A DNA stretch of 31,483 nucleotides from Gracilariopsis chorda (Eukaryota > Rhodophyta > Florideophyceae > Gracilariales > Gracilariaceae), in assembly GCA_003194525.1 (NCBI GenBank), contig NBIV01000444.1, forward strand, positions 1 through 31,483, in the 5' to 3' direction. Of this stretch, positions 18,766 to 27,054 are shown in pieces; the first letter of the stretch is position 1, and each line of letters begins with the position of its first letter. The notes beneath the pieces are model-generated. The model was not told the DNA's origin. It ran no database searches and saw nothing but the letters and a program-made list of their open reading frames with translations. The translations under genes and the position numbers were made by a program.

Positions 18766-19141
18766 GTGAGAATTACTGCTTTGCCTTCTGAACAGACGGG
18801 GTGGCAGCGAAATGCACCTCGGGCGGCGCAGCCGTGGAAGCGTGCCATTCGCGAGGGAGGTCATGTGAAATCGATGAACAAATTGGAGTTCCTTCTGAAG
18901 AACGGCGCGAACGGGGTGGCAACGGATGCACCGCGAGGGAAATCATGTGGATGCCATGTATGAGTTGGGGTGTCTACTAGTGAATGGAGCGGAACGGGTG
19001 GCGGTAAGGGTTAGACGCACCGCGAGCGGTGGTGCTGTAATTTTTGCCCTGACCGGGTCAGCAGCACACAGCAAAAGGTGTGTGTTCAATTACATTGCTG
19101 CCAGTGGCAATTACACCGAGAGGACCTCAAAAGCCTCGTGA
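18766..19141 (+). pseudogene. Sel1-like repeat relic
   Basis: Two adjacent frames each carry one half-preserved Sel1-like repeat. The first has PWKRAIREGGHVKSMNKL and LLKNGANGVATD; the second has EGNHVDAMYELGCLLVNGAERV. This matches the Sel1 pattern in which A-x-Y-x-x-A-x-x-G-H-x-x-A-M-x-x-L-G is followed by a helix, G, V and D. The repeats are about 38 residues apart, as expected, but the frame changes near 18950 and later repeats dissolve. Sel1 repeats form superhelical scaffolds for protein complexes. The relic lies just upstream of the coiled-coil ORF at 19255 and may once have been its N-terminal part. Confidence 0.6.
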
Positions 19142-19254
19142 GACCACACCAGCGCACGGACAGAGCCGTACGCACGGCACCTTACCATCTGCAACGCGTT
19201 GAGAGGCGTACGCTTGTGACTTGGGTACTCTTCGCCACCACTAATCGCTCTTGA

Positions 19255-20220
19255 ATGGAGGATTTCGACGCTTCGTCGTTGCATCTTCGTCCCTGCTCTC
19301 TTGAAGATTACTTCAACATTGCGACGGAAGACGGAGTGTATGATCTCATCGAAGGTATTTTGGTGATGAAAGAGATGGCAGACCAAGAACACGATCGTGG
19401 TGCAGCATTCTGGGCGATGACGTTCAACAATGAGAAGCCAGAAAAAGACAAGCGTGTTGCGATGCTGAATCCGAGCGTTGAAATCTCGTCAGACAGCACC
19501 GGGAACAGCAACAAGGGCTCAAGGAAACCAACCGTTCTGCGCCCGAATATGGCTATTGGAAAGCTACCTAGTGACAAGCAGAGGAGAGCCGTTCCAAAAG
19601 AATCACAGGATATCATGTTTCCGAAGGGTTACCCTCCGGATCTTACTCTAGAAAGTACAAGTTGCAATCCCACGAAAGATTTGAACACTAAACCGAAAAT
19701 GTACCTAGACTCAGGCGTAGGTAGCGTTCACACTTTACACCGCGACAAAAGAGGGAACGGAAGGAATGCATGTTACAGAATACAGAAGAAAGAAAACGGA
19801 CAAATTGTAACCGAAACTACACCAATATCAAATGACCCCATCAACGATCGTGATGCACGTAAGATCACTTCAAAGCAGTTGATGCATCCCCCAAGTCCGG
19901 ACCACAATGTACGCCAAAACAAAGCAAAACAACGTGCCAAAACTCGTGTGCTGCGAACGAAATTAAATCAAGCCGAGAATCGAGCAGATGGCGCAGAGAA
20001 TCGAGCAAATGCCGAAAAGAATCGAGCAGATGCCGCAGAGAAGAGAGCAAGGGAGCTGCAGAAGCAGCTTGAAGCGTTAACTGGTAATCCGACAGAGTCG
20101 TCTGCGAAGTATCAGAGCTCACTGTCTGCATCGTGTGGAAGTCGAAAAGGCTCTGCTTCTGCATCTAGTAGTGGCACAAGCTCACCCCCCCGACAACGAC
20201 AGAAACGGTCAAATGAGTGA
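19255..20220 (+). CDS. Coiled-coil protein with ENRAD repeats, intact
   Basis: The ATG at 19255 opens 321 codons ending in TGA. Residues 1-60 are acidic and folded-looking (SLEDYFNIATEDGVYDLI). Residues 60-215 are polar and probably disordered. Residues 220-270 form a coiled coil built of imperfect seven-residue units, ENRADGA, ENRANAE, KNRADAA, EKRAREL, in which A and L occupy the core. The tail is Ser/Gly-rich and basic at the end (RQRQKRSNE). A 3' fragment of this gene is duplicated at 4556-4993, so the family has more than one copy and may be mobile or transposon-associated. The preceding Sel1-like relic lies on the same strand and may belong to the same ancestral gene. I do not recognise the N-terminal domain. 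Confidence 0.6.
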   Translation: MEDFDASSLHLRPCSLEDYFNIATEDGVYDLIEGILVMKEMADQEHDRGAAFWAMTFNNEKPEKDKRVAMLNPSVEISSDSTGNSNKGSRKPTVLRPNMAIGKLPSDKQRRAVPKESQDIMFPKGYPPDLTLESTSCNPTKDLNTKPKMYLDSGVGSVHTLHRDKRGNGRNACYRIQKKENGQIVTETTPISNDPINDRDARKITSKQLMHPPSPDHNVRQNKAKQRAKTRVLRTKLNQAENRADGAENRANAEKNRADAAEKRARELQKQLEALTGNPTESSAKYQSSLSASCGSRKGSASASSSGTSSPPRQRQKRSNE

Positions 20221-20221
20221 T
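19797..20221 (+). repeat. Longer-copy side of the coiled-coil duplication
   Basis: These bases match 4556-4993 in direct orientation. Similarity starts abruptly in CGGACAA and stops just after the TGA. The poly-C tract here has seven C (20185-20191). Confidence 0.9.
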
Positions 20222-20878
20222 TGAAAGCATCTCGAAGATACTAGCAAATAAATACGAATGTTACTTGAACTGCTTGAGAGTCTTCGCGTATCGTCATCTC
20301 CCTTCCTGCTGTCGTACGCGGCGGTGTTGGTGGCGTTCAGCAGTAACGCGGTGGCGGCGGCGTGCCGCGCGCGTCGCCACCATCGTGCTGCTCAAGCACG
20401 CGCCGCCGCCCGTCGCTGCCGTCGCGCTGCTGTTGCTGTATTGTATGAGCTGACTGCGCCATAACGTCACGCCGGCGCAGCAGGCGAACACTCCACTCAG
20501 TCCAATAAACTGCCCTCAAACGTGCACGCCTCCGGCCGTTGGCGAGGCAGAAAGCAGACGGCGGGGCCGGGATCATCTTTCGTCCCGACTGCTTTCGTCC
20601 TTCTTCAGTCCTTCCTGCGCACCCGCTGTGCACCGTGTGCACGCCGTGCTCGGTACTGCGGGGCACTTCTTCTGCCACGGCGTCGTCGTTGCGCCCAAAC
20701 CGTACGGCAACGGGCGGGGCAGCTGCCACCCGCTCCGTCTTCACCATCGGCTCAGCTCCACAGCGATGATGTGGCGGTTGCTGCTGTGGGCGCGGCAGCG
20801 CAGTGTTCAGCGCTTCCACACAATATTCCGTTTGAATGAAATTCAAAAGACGTTGCGTGGTTTGAGTGTCATCTGTCC
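20222..20878. other. GC-rich island downstream of the duplicated gene
   Basis: From about 20300 to 20800 the DNA is CpG-rich with open frames on both strands, all of low-complexity Arg/Ala/Pro character. I do not call a gene. It occupies the same position relative to the duplicated segment as the island at 5100-5460, although I see no clear base-level match between the two. Confidence 0.45.
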
Positions 20879-20970
20879 TTGAAACAACTGTATGAAAGTG
20901 GCGTCAATGAGTTGCGTGCGGAGGTTGCAGCACTAAAACTTGAATTGCACACAGTAGAGGATTTACGCCG
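20879..20970 (+). CDS. Short coiled-coil exon-like fragment
   Basis: The frame begins at 20879 (no ATG) and reads LKQLYESGVNELRAEVAALK, an amphipathic heptad pattern, before running into the repeat region at 20975. It may be the 3' remnant of a coiled-coil gene. Confidence 0.3.
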
Positions 20971-20974
20971 TACA

Positions 20975-21069
20975 AATTCTCGTACAATTATGGTATACAC
21001 CAGGGACAGGATGCACACTTGTCATTTGTGGCTACGAAACGTACGAGAATTTCATACGAATTCTCGTAC
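20975..21069. repeat. Three copies of an 11-base word, alternately inverted
   Basis: AATTCTCGTAC occurs at 20975-20985 and 21059-21069, and its reverse complement at 21041-21051. Flanking bases are also partly shared (ACA or CATACG on one side). The arrangement could be a set of binding sites or the terminal repeats of a small element. Confidence 0.8.
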
Positions 21070-21146
21070 AAACCACCATCCATACGAGTAGCTGATGGTA
21101 TAACTCTTTCGCAGACGACGCGCTACGTTTGAACGGCTCTCTGACC

Positions 21147-22067
21147 ATGAGCACGTCCAGGCATTCCGAAAAGTAGTCGAAAGACGCCAAGGATATGCAG
21201 ACTACAACAGGATTGCCCGGAAAACCCCAAACCCATTCTCTTCAACTACCAAAAGAGTCTGCCTTATCGTCCACTACGCAAAAACTGAAGTGATTTCGGT
21301 TTACTCAAGCATAAGACATTTTTCTTCTTCAAGCGGTGCGAGAATCTAACACGTATGTTCCAGAATGGGGCATAACTGACGTGATATTTGATAAAGTGTT
21401 GAATACTTTTCTTGCAGTAGTTCCTAAGGCATTGTTTTCTTATATGAACCTTCCATCACGTAAGACGCTAATCGATCGATTTAAAAGGCTTGTGGCTATA
21501 CGAAAAGCGGACAATAGGCGTAATGTGTCCGCAACTGGAATTTTGGAGGAGTATGGTGAAAAGGAAGTGCTGCTAGATGATCTTATTCTTGAAATGGACG
21601 AAAAAGCAGACGCGGTGAAGGTAGAAAAGGAAGAGCTTAGTGCACATGAGAAAAAACTAATCGATGCCGGTGAAGGAATACGCAAGAAGGCTATGAAACG
21701 CAAGACAATTGCAGTGCAAAGTGATGGAGGTACTGATATCTCGAAATCGCCAGGCAGGAATCGGGCTCGACGTTTGGATGCTTCTAATTCTGCTGACGAT
21801 ATGACAGTTTTTCTTCTCGAGCAATCGCAAGAACTTCACCTATTAGAACAGAAGCGGTTCGACATGGAACACGAACGCTTGAAGATGGAAAGAGAAAGAA
21901 ACGAGAAAGATCGGCAACATTTTGAGGCTTCGAGGAGAGAGGCGGACAGTAGATTGGAGTTTGAGAGGAAACGATTTGAAATGGAAAAGGAAGAGCGTGC
22001 TCTAGCACTTGCAGAGAGGAAACAGATGATTGGTTTGATTGAAGCTTTGACAAAGAAGCTTCAGTGA
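21147..22067 (+). pseudogene. Myb/SANT-like DNA-binding protein with three in-frame stops
   Basis: One frame runs from the ATG at 21147 (MSTSRHSEK) to the stop at 22065-22067, but it holds TAG at 21174, TGA at 21291 and TAA at 21312. After the last stop the frame is open for 251 codons. The Myb/SANT-like domain straddles the stops: FRFTQA, [stop], DIFLLQAVRESNTYVPEWG, then KTLIDRFKRLV, then SATGILEEYGEKEVLLDDLI. This is the pattern of Myb/SANT-like proteins common near transposons in algae, oomycetes and fungi. A long charged coiled coil (about 21790-22060; RFDMEHERLKMERERNEKD) follows. If the stops are real, translation could only start downstream, and half the domain would be lost. A start at GTG 21336 or an intron with acceptor TTCTTCAAG near 21333 are alternatives. 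Confidence 0.7.
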
Positions 22068-22198
22068 GGTAAACTGGATATGATGGTACACTAATTGGTT
22101 CGTTTACCCCAGGTGGTACTTCACAGGTTGCTCTTATTTCTTCCGTGCGATTTGGCAGTTAGAACGGTTTGTTTGTTCATGCTTGGTGTGGTACAATG

Positions 22199-25100
22199 CC
22201 CCAAAGGGGAAACACCGAAAGACGTTCGAGATCTTCCTCTCACGAGGTGAACCCAGTTGGGTAGAGCCCTCCCAGAGGTGTCACGGCGAAGCCGGTTTGT
22301 AAGACCAGGGACACCTGTCGCGACTCGCGCAGGGAGGTGAAGGCGAAGAATCGGTATCGGCGTGAGCGGGGTGTGCTCCTCAGTAGAGGTATGTTTCCAC
22401 GTAAGTGGGGGTGTGTGAGCGGATGCGCACACGAGGGCCGCGGATAGCGGGAGGTGCTACCCTAAAAAGGGAGAAAAGGAAGGGCGAAGAGGAGGAAGAG
22501 ATGACGATGTGAGTCGCGAGAGCGACGAACAGATACGGAAATACCGGTGGACAAGACTCCCTATACAGGGCGAAACACCAATATGATTGGAACAATTATA
22601 CTCCCAGTGATGGGTCCCTTTAGATGTGCAAGGGGTTAGATGTCCCGTGGTTTACGGCGTTTCCCTCCAAGGAGGAGTAGAGTACGCCCGCAAGCGGTAA
22701 CAACTAGAGCCAATTCCCCAGGTTTGGGTCCCTTGCTGGGAAGGTTTACTGGTGCGACGGCAGTGCGCCGTCGCACTAAGTACTAGCTTCCTAGAAATGG
22801 GTGTGAAAATAATAAATAAAATTAACTAAAATACTCCACATTTCGTGGCAACATCCACTACTGTGGCCAACCGCCAATTGACCCAAAACCGTGTCCCACG
22901 TGTCCATACCCACCATTGTGGGGCGTAGTTCATATACACACTACACAACCGATAATATCGGGAAAGCGTTCAAGTACCCAGAATCCCTCCCTGAGGGCGT
23001 TGCACTACATATCCCCCCTAAGACGGGAAAACGACCGCGGACGTGGAGGGTTCCCAGACGAAAACGGGTGGTAAAAGCGCGTGCGCCGTTTCCGGTTCTC
23101 CTTTCCTGGCATAGCCAGCTAGTGTAGTATAGTGTTGTGGGGAGCTAGCTGCTCCCTTGAATAAACTTTCCCGTTTTGAACGGTGATTATCGTTTGAGCT
23201 CCCCGTCTTCGACGGACCTTGCCTTGTTATCCTTTCCTATCGCCCTCCGTTCGCGCGGCAACGTTACCCAACTTGGGCATTTACCAGCGTGGCTGGAGCT
23301 GCAGTTCCCGTTTGACTGTGGTATCGCACGACCTGCGACCGTGGGAGGTGTTCGATTGGCTCCCACGTATCCCCACTGGGGTCATACCCGTACCAGCGGA
23401 CGCGGTATTGTAGAATACCATCCTGGTCCCAGGTGTGTCCGACAAGTCGGTCTATTATGAACTCTCGTTCGTAGACCTGCCGGCCGTGCCGGGTGGTGGT
23501 TGTACTTCCTTGCGGGGGCTGCCCGCTGTGCGGTATAATGTCCCTTAGCAGGGTGTTCGGCGATAACTCCGGCGTTGCCGTGCGTTGTGATAGCGGCCGC
23601 TGCTCATGCGGGAATATATCCCTCAAGAGGGTGTGTGGTGCCACGGTTTTCACCAGCAAGTCATTCCCCATTGGGGCAGGTTCATTTCCGCTTTCGCGGT
23701 ATTGCGGGCGAACCGCCAGTCGGCGGGGGACTTGGGCTCCGCCTTCGCGGTTTAGCTCACGAACCGCGAGTTTGCGGGAAGATGACCGCTCTTGCGGAAT
23801 CGGCATTTCCACAATCTCCTGGGGGGTCCCGTGCGACACGGTGATTGGGTGGCAAACCGCCTCCCTGCCAGACGCACGAGCGCTCTGCACCATACGCTCC
23901 GGCGATGCCGTGGTGTCCCCGGTTACTGACGGTTTGCCTGGGGCTAACTCCGGTACACCGGTATTTTGGTCAAAATTCCACTTTGGGGGGTGCCGGGCAG
24001 GTGCCGATGACACCCTTTTCAGGGGAATTGCCGCTAAGCGCGGTGCACCATCTCCATGAGGAGGAGCAGCGTCCGGTACGACCGGTTTCGAGCGTGCGAT
24101 GGCGCTCGTTATTCCCGAGTTCCTCGGTTCTTCGCCGCAGCGTTGCGGGGGTTGGCGCAAATTATTCCCCGTAGCGGGGGCTTCGATTCCGTCAACGACG
24201 GGAGGCGTTTCTGGTGCTTGCGAGCCAGGGCTTAAAGCTTCGACTGCGGCTTGGCTGCCTTTTTCCCCAGGAGGGGTGTGGGTATTTCCCTGTGAGGCCG
24301 GCGTATCTGGGCGCCCCTTCTCCGCAAGGCGCGGGTCTGATCGACCTGATTGAACCGCTTCCGCGGGGGCATCCGCCAGTGGCGGCTTCGATGCATCGCT
24401 CTGCCCAGGGGATTGGGGGCAATCGTCACCATACTCCCATATCGGGGATCCTCCCCTGACAGGGGTGTGCCGTAGTTGCGCTTCAACGTCCCGTGTACCA
24501 CGGTATATTTCCCGCGTTTGTGGCGATGCCTCCGGGGATGGATCGAGCGATTGCATTTCCGCTGCTGCGGTATTGGAGGGAGGCTTCCCGTTTTCCCGTG
24601 ACAAACGGTGTATTTGCAGCTTTTGCGGGGCCTGCGCGTCTGGTTCCTGTTGCACAGTACTGCCCGGGAACGGGGGATTAGTGTCGTGTGACATACTCCG
24701 TGCTCCACGGTCAGTGTTCCGTATGTTGCAGTGTGTTTCCCGTTGCGACGGCGATATCGTTCCTCGAAAACGAGTGTTCTCCTCCCCATCCTTAGACGGA
24801 GCGGCGGGATAAGGGATAACATTCCCCGCCTGGCGGGTGTAAATTCGCGCCAGTGGAGCAGACGTGGTAGGGGCGGGCGCTGAGAGGCCCGAATTACCAG
24901 GCTGAGCCGGTGAGTCCGACAGAGTCGGTAGGTCTGAGAGTCCCCGGCTGGGGTGTGGTAGTACCGTAAGCCTAGTACTCCCGGATGGTTCCGGTGTTGC
25001 AGAGTCCGTAGAAACGGGGTTGCCTGGATCCAGGACTACCTCTGACGAGGGAGGAGGGGCAGGGACAACACGATCACGGGAAATCCCTTCGTGCGTGTCG

Positions 25101-25580
25101 CCCATCTCTACCACGACAGTGTCGGTGTTAACAGAGATTAACTTGAAGGGTCCATCCGCCACAGGCGAGAGTTTGTGACACTTCTCCTGTTCCGGGTTGT
25201 AGTACTCCTTCCTGATGAAGACGTAGTTATTTGCCCGAATCGGGGACGGTTTCCCTCGCAAGCGAGCATCAGAATCCCGCTTGTAAGCGGCTTGGGCCCG
25301 TGCCATCGACATCCGTGCAGCAGGGACCAGCTTGGAAAGCCATTGCTTCCATTGCTGCCGGTAGATACCCACAGATGGGAAATTGTCCAAGGTAGCTTGG
25401 GGTTCCAGCGCCACAGGCGGGGGTGTTCTAGATAGAACCAACTCGAATGGCAAAACTCCGGTAGTCCGGTGTACCTGCGTATTGTACGCGAAGGTTAACG
25501 CATCAGCGTAGAGATCCCAATTCGTTGGGTGGTCAGTGACGTAGAAACGCAGCGCCGCGAGTAACGTCCGGTTAAACCGT
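22199..25580. repeat. Dense array of mini-hairpins (4-6 bp stems)
   Basis: Short palindromes with C-rich 5' arms, 1-7-base loops and G-rich 3' arms occur about every 25-45 bases through the element. Examples: CCCC-AAA-GGGG (22199-22209), CCTC-TCAC-GAGG (22236-22247), ACCCA-GT-TGGGT (22251-22262), CCTC-CCA-GAGG (22268-22278), CGGC-GAA-GCCG (22284-22294), CAGG-GACA-CCTG (22306-22317), CGCG-ACT-CGCG (22319-22329), CCGC-TGT-GCGG (23523-23533), CCCT-TAGC-AGGG (23542-23553), CGGC-GTT-GCCG (23570-23580), CCCTC-AA-GAGGG (23620-23631), CCCC-ATT-GGGG (23666-23676), CCGC-TTTC-GCGG (23688-23699). They continue through the linker and integrase coding parts (for instance CCCAATTCGTTGGG near 25517) and fade beyond about 25640. 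Confidence 0.8.
22745..22780. repeat. Longest hairpin of the retroelement's non-coding side
   Basis: GTGCGACGGC and GCCGTCGCAC flank a five-base loop (AGTGC), giving a ten-bp perfect stem near 22752-22776. It sits in the region expected to hold the 3' untranslated part or LTR. Confidence 0.8.
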
Positions 25581-25645
25581 TCAACTTGCCCATTACATTG
25601 GGGGTGGTAGGTCCGTCGGTGTTCTCGGAATGCTAGATAAGGGTG
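23264..25645 (-). CDS. Integrase C-terminus, long Pro-rich linker and chromodomain
   Basis: The open frame starts after a TAG at 25646-25648 and runs 793 codons. It begins with RTYHPQCNGQVERFNRTLL, the integrase motif with the final catalytic Glu of the DDE triad; the two Asp residues lie in the missing part. YNTQVHRTTG and a GPF motif (GPFKLISV, about 25153) mark the integrase C-terminal domain. From about 25050 to 23475 the protein is rich in Pro, Ser, Thr and Arg, with recurring phrases (TLLRDIFPH and TLLRDIIPH; two RKLAV/RRLAV units). The end (23473-23312) is a chromodomain: YEREFIIDRLV, then YRVRWYGYDPSGDTWEP, with the aromatic residues that hold methylated histone tails. Chromodomains steer such elements to heterochromatin. 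The roughly 525-residue linker between GPF and chromodomain is far longer than usual in chromoviruses. Alternatively, the linker is a fused extra region. Confidence 0.88.
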   Translation of the reverse strand, partial: HPYLAFREHRRTYHPQCNGQVERFNRTLLAALRFYVTDHPTNWDLYADALTFAYNTQVHRTTGVLPFELVLSRTPPPVALEPQATLDNFPSVGIYRQQWKQWLSKLVPAARMSMARAQAAYKRDSDARLRGKPSPIRANNYVFIRKEYYNPEQEKCHKLSPVADGPFKLISVNTDTVVVEMGDTHEGISRDRVVPAPPPSSEVVLDPGNPVSTDSATPEPSGSTRLTVLPHPSRGLSDLPTLSDSPAQPGNSGLSAPAPTTSAPLARIYTRQAGNVIPYPAAPSKDGEENTRFRGTISPSQRETHCNIRNTDRGARSMSHDTNPPFPGSTVQQEPDAQAPQKLQIHRLSRENGKPPSNTAAAEMQSLDPSPEASPQTREIYRGTRDVEAQLRHTPVRGGSPIWEYGDDCPQSPGQSDASKPPLADAPAEAVQSGRSDPRLAEKGRPDTPASQGNTHTPPGEKGSQAAVEALSPGSQAPETPPVVDGIEAPATGNNLRQPPQRCGEEPRNSGITSAIARSKPVVPDAAPPHGDGAPRLAAIPLKRVSSAPARHPPKWNFDQNTGVPELAPGKPSVTGDTTASPERMVQSARASGREAVCHPITVSHGTPQEIVEMPIPQERSSSRKLAVRELNREGGAQVPRRLAVRPQYRESGNEPAPMGNDLLVKTVAPHTLLRDIFPHEQRPLSQRTATPELSPNTLLRDIIPHSGQPPQGSTTTTRHGRQVYEREFIIDRLVGHTWDQDGILQYRVRWYGYDPSGDTWEPIEHLPRSQVVRYHSQTGTAAPATLVNAQVG

Positions 25646-26055
25646 CTAGATCGCAAGTTTGTTAGGCAATCACTCAAAAAAACTACGAAAACGCTAGATT
25701 CTGCTAGTTCGTGGTGGTTGGCAAGCAAAAAAAAAATTTTTTCGGAAATCACTCTTTCATATTTTCTATTGTCATCCGTCCCTAGTACCGCACTTCGCTA
25801 GTTTCAAGTTTAGAGCAAGTTCTTTGCTCACTAAACGCTAGTTAGAGGGCTCGAAATGGCGCTGGCCGCGTAGCGGCCAGCGGCCCCACCCCCATGCAAC
25901 CCAAATTAACTTACATATTTCCATCTCGTGGATTTCAAACTTCAAATTGTCAAAGTTTGGAGCCCAACTGTTCTCTCAGCCTCACTGGGTGGCACCCACA
26001 CTCTTGAACACCAAACATAAAACCTCCCTTACCATCCTTACCATCCTTCTTCTCC
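25646..26055. other. Spacer with GCTAG repeats and an A/T run
   Basis: GCTAG occurs six times within 210 bases (25632, 25645, 25693, 25703, 25797, 25837), usually followed by AT or TT. A10T6 lies at 25727-25742. A nine-bp stem with GTA loop (GCTGGCCGC/GCGGCCAGC) is at 25861-25881. No gene is visible. It may be the remains of another element next to the truncated retroelement. Confidence 0.6.
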
Positions 26056-26812
26056 TTATCCTCTCATTCCACGCCTCCTCTTCAACCGACTCTCACCTTC
26101 TATTCCTTCGTCGTCCTTCTCCTCCAACCTCTTCCTTACAGCCCCTCGACCGGGAGTAACAGGAGTGCCTTCCCCGACAACAGCTCTCCCTTCCGCATCA
26201 CACACCTTCTTCTGCATTTCCTCGATTAGATGCACAGCCCTACCAACCAGTAAAAGTTGCTTCTCCAACACCAAAACCCGTCTACGCATCTCCTCGTTCT
26301 CCTTCCACAGTCTCCTCAGCTCCTCACCCACACACGCCACAACCCATCGACATGCATTTCCGCCCACACCCCAGCCTCCCTTGCCCTCCTACGCAGCTCA
26401 GCCACAGCACCCATAGGCACCCTTTCCTCTGAAGAACTCAGCACCATCCCCCCCATCTCCACCACAACCTCCTCGATACACTCATCCAAACGCTCCTTAA
26501 GCCCTCCGCCCACGCTCCTCACCAGTTTCTTCACATCGCGGTAAAACCGACTCATTCGCCCCGCCCCACCTCCTCCTCCTCCCCGTCCTCCTCGACTTCC
26601 CTCGCCCTCACTTCCCTCCCCCCATCCCCTCCCATCATCGTCCCAACCCCAAGCTCCCCGAACCCAACAACGTTCCTTCCCTTGCCCTCTTCACCATCAC
26701 CCTTCCCTTCCTCCTCCTTCTTCGTCCTTGGAGGCGTCTCGGGGACCTCCCTCTTCTCCGCTTTATCCAACAACGCCAGTAGCTCCTCATCATTCACGTC
26801 TTCGCTAGACAT
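26056..26812 (-). pseudogene. Acidic and coiled-coil protein in three successive frames
   Basis: From an ATG at 26812, the first frame (to 26552) reads SSEDVNDEELLALLDKAEKR, then an acidic/Gly-rich stretch ending in EEDGEEEEVG. The second frame (26555-26316) continues with amphipathic helices (MSRFYRDVKKLVRSV, LDECIEEVVVEMGGMV, AELRRRAREAG). The third (26367-26056) carries GEELRRLWKENEEMRRRVLVLEKQLLL, a clear coiled coil, and a basic tail (KRRRGMRG) like a nuclear signal. All three frames are used in order with overlaps of a few bases (ATGA at 26555-26552), which is best explained by two indels in one gene of about 240 codons. I do not recognise the family. An N-terminal EELLALL helix suggests a protein-interaction motif. 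Confidence 0.5.
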
Positions 26813-27054
26813 GGCTACTACACGCCCCACCACAACGGCGCTCCCGTTCCTAACCCAACCACCAAGCGAGCACTCCCCAGGTACTTATCCAACCGCATTT
26901 TTTCACTCGCCCGTTTTCGCGCCATTTCCCACCGAGTCGTGTCCCACCAATAATCTGAAACGAAAAATTTAGAACGACATTAGTTTAACACTTCCTTCAG
27001 TTTACAACTCTATCACACTAACTTAGGTATGTACAGGTAGAACTACGAACGTGT
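26813..27054. other. Spacer between two minus-strand genes
   Basis: A plus-strand frame (26812-26972) is open but Pro/Thr-rich without motif. The stretch likely holds the promoter of the gene ending at 26056 and the 3' end of the membrane-protein gene. Confidence 0.35.

Larger units (their letters stand above)
22190..25645 (-). mobile_element. Ty3/gypsy chromovirus-type retroelement, truncated 3' half
   Basis: The minus strand encodes the end of an integrase and a terminal chromodomain (see the CDS entry). Everything upstream of the last catalytic Glu (gag, protease, reverse transcriptase, RNase H, most of integrase) is absent: the frame meets a TAG at 25648-25646 and the similarity ends there. 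The region 22190-23263 lies 3' of the coding part and should contain the 3' untranslated region and LTR, but I could not fix LTR ends, target-site duplication or a polypurine tract by eye. The boundaries given follow the stretch in which small GC-rich hairpins are dense. Confidence 0.75.

Noticed and set aside
20337..20846. Minus-strand ORF of 169 codons in the GC island
   Set aside because: Composition-driven openness. Many Arg, Gln and Pro, and no domain.
23493..24812. Plus-strand ORFs of 100-190 codons over the retroelement
   Set aside because: They are shadows of the minus-strand linker-chromodomain frame, which has recognisable integrase and chromodomain motifs.
22199..25580. CRISPR-like array because of regular short palindromes
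   Set aside because: The palindromes differ in sequence, there is no constant repeat, and much of the stretch encodes integrase and chromodomain.
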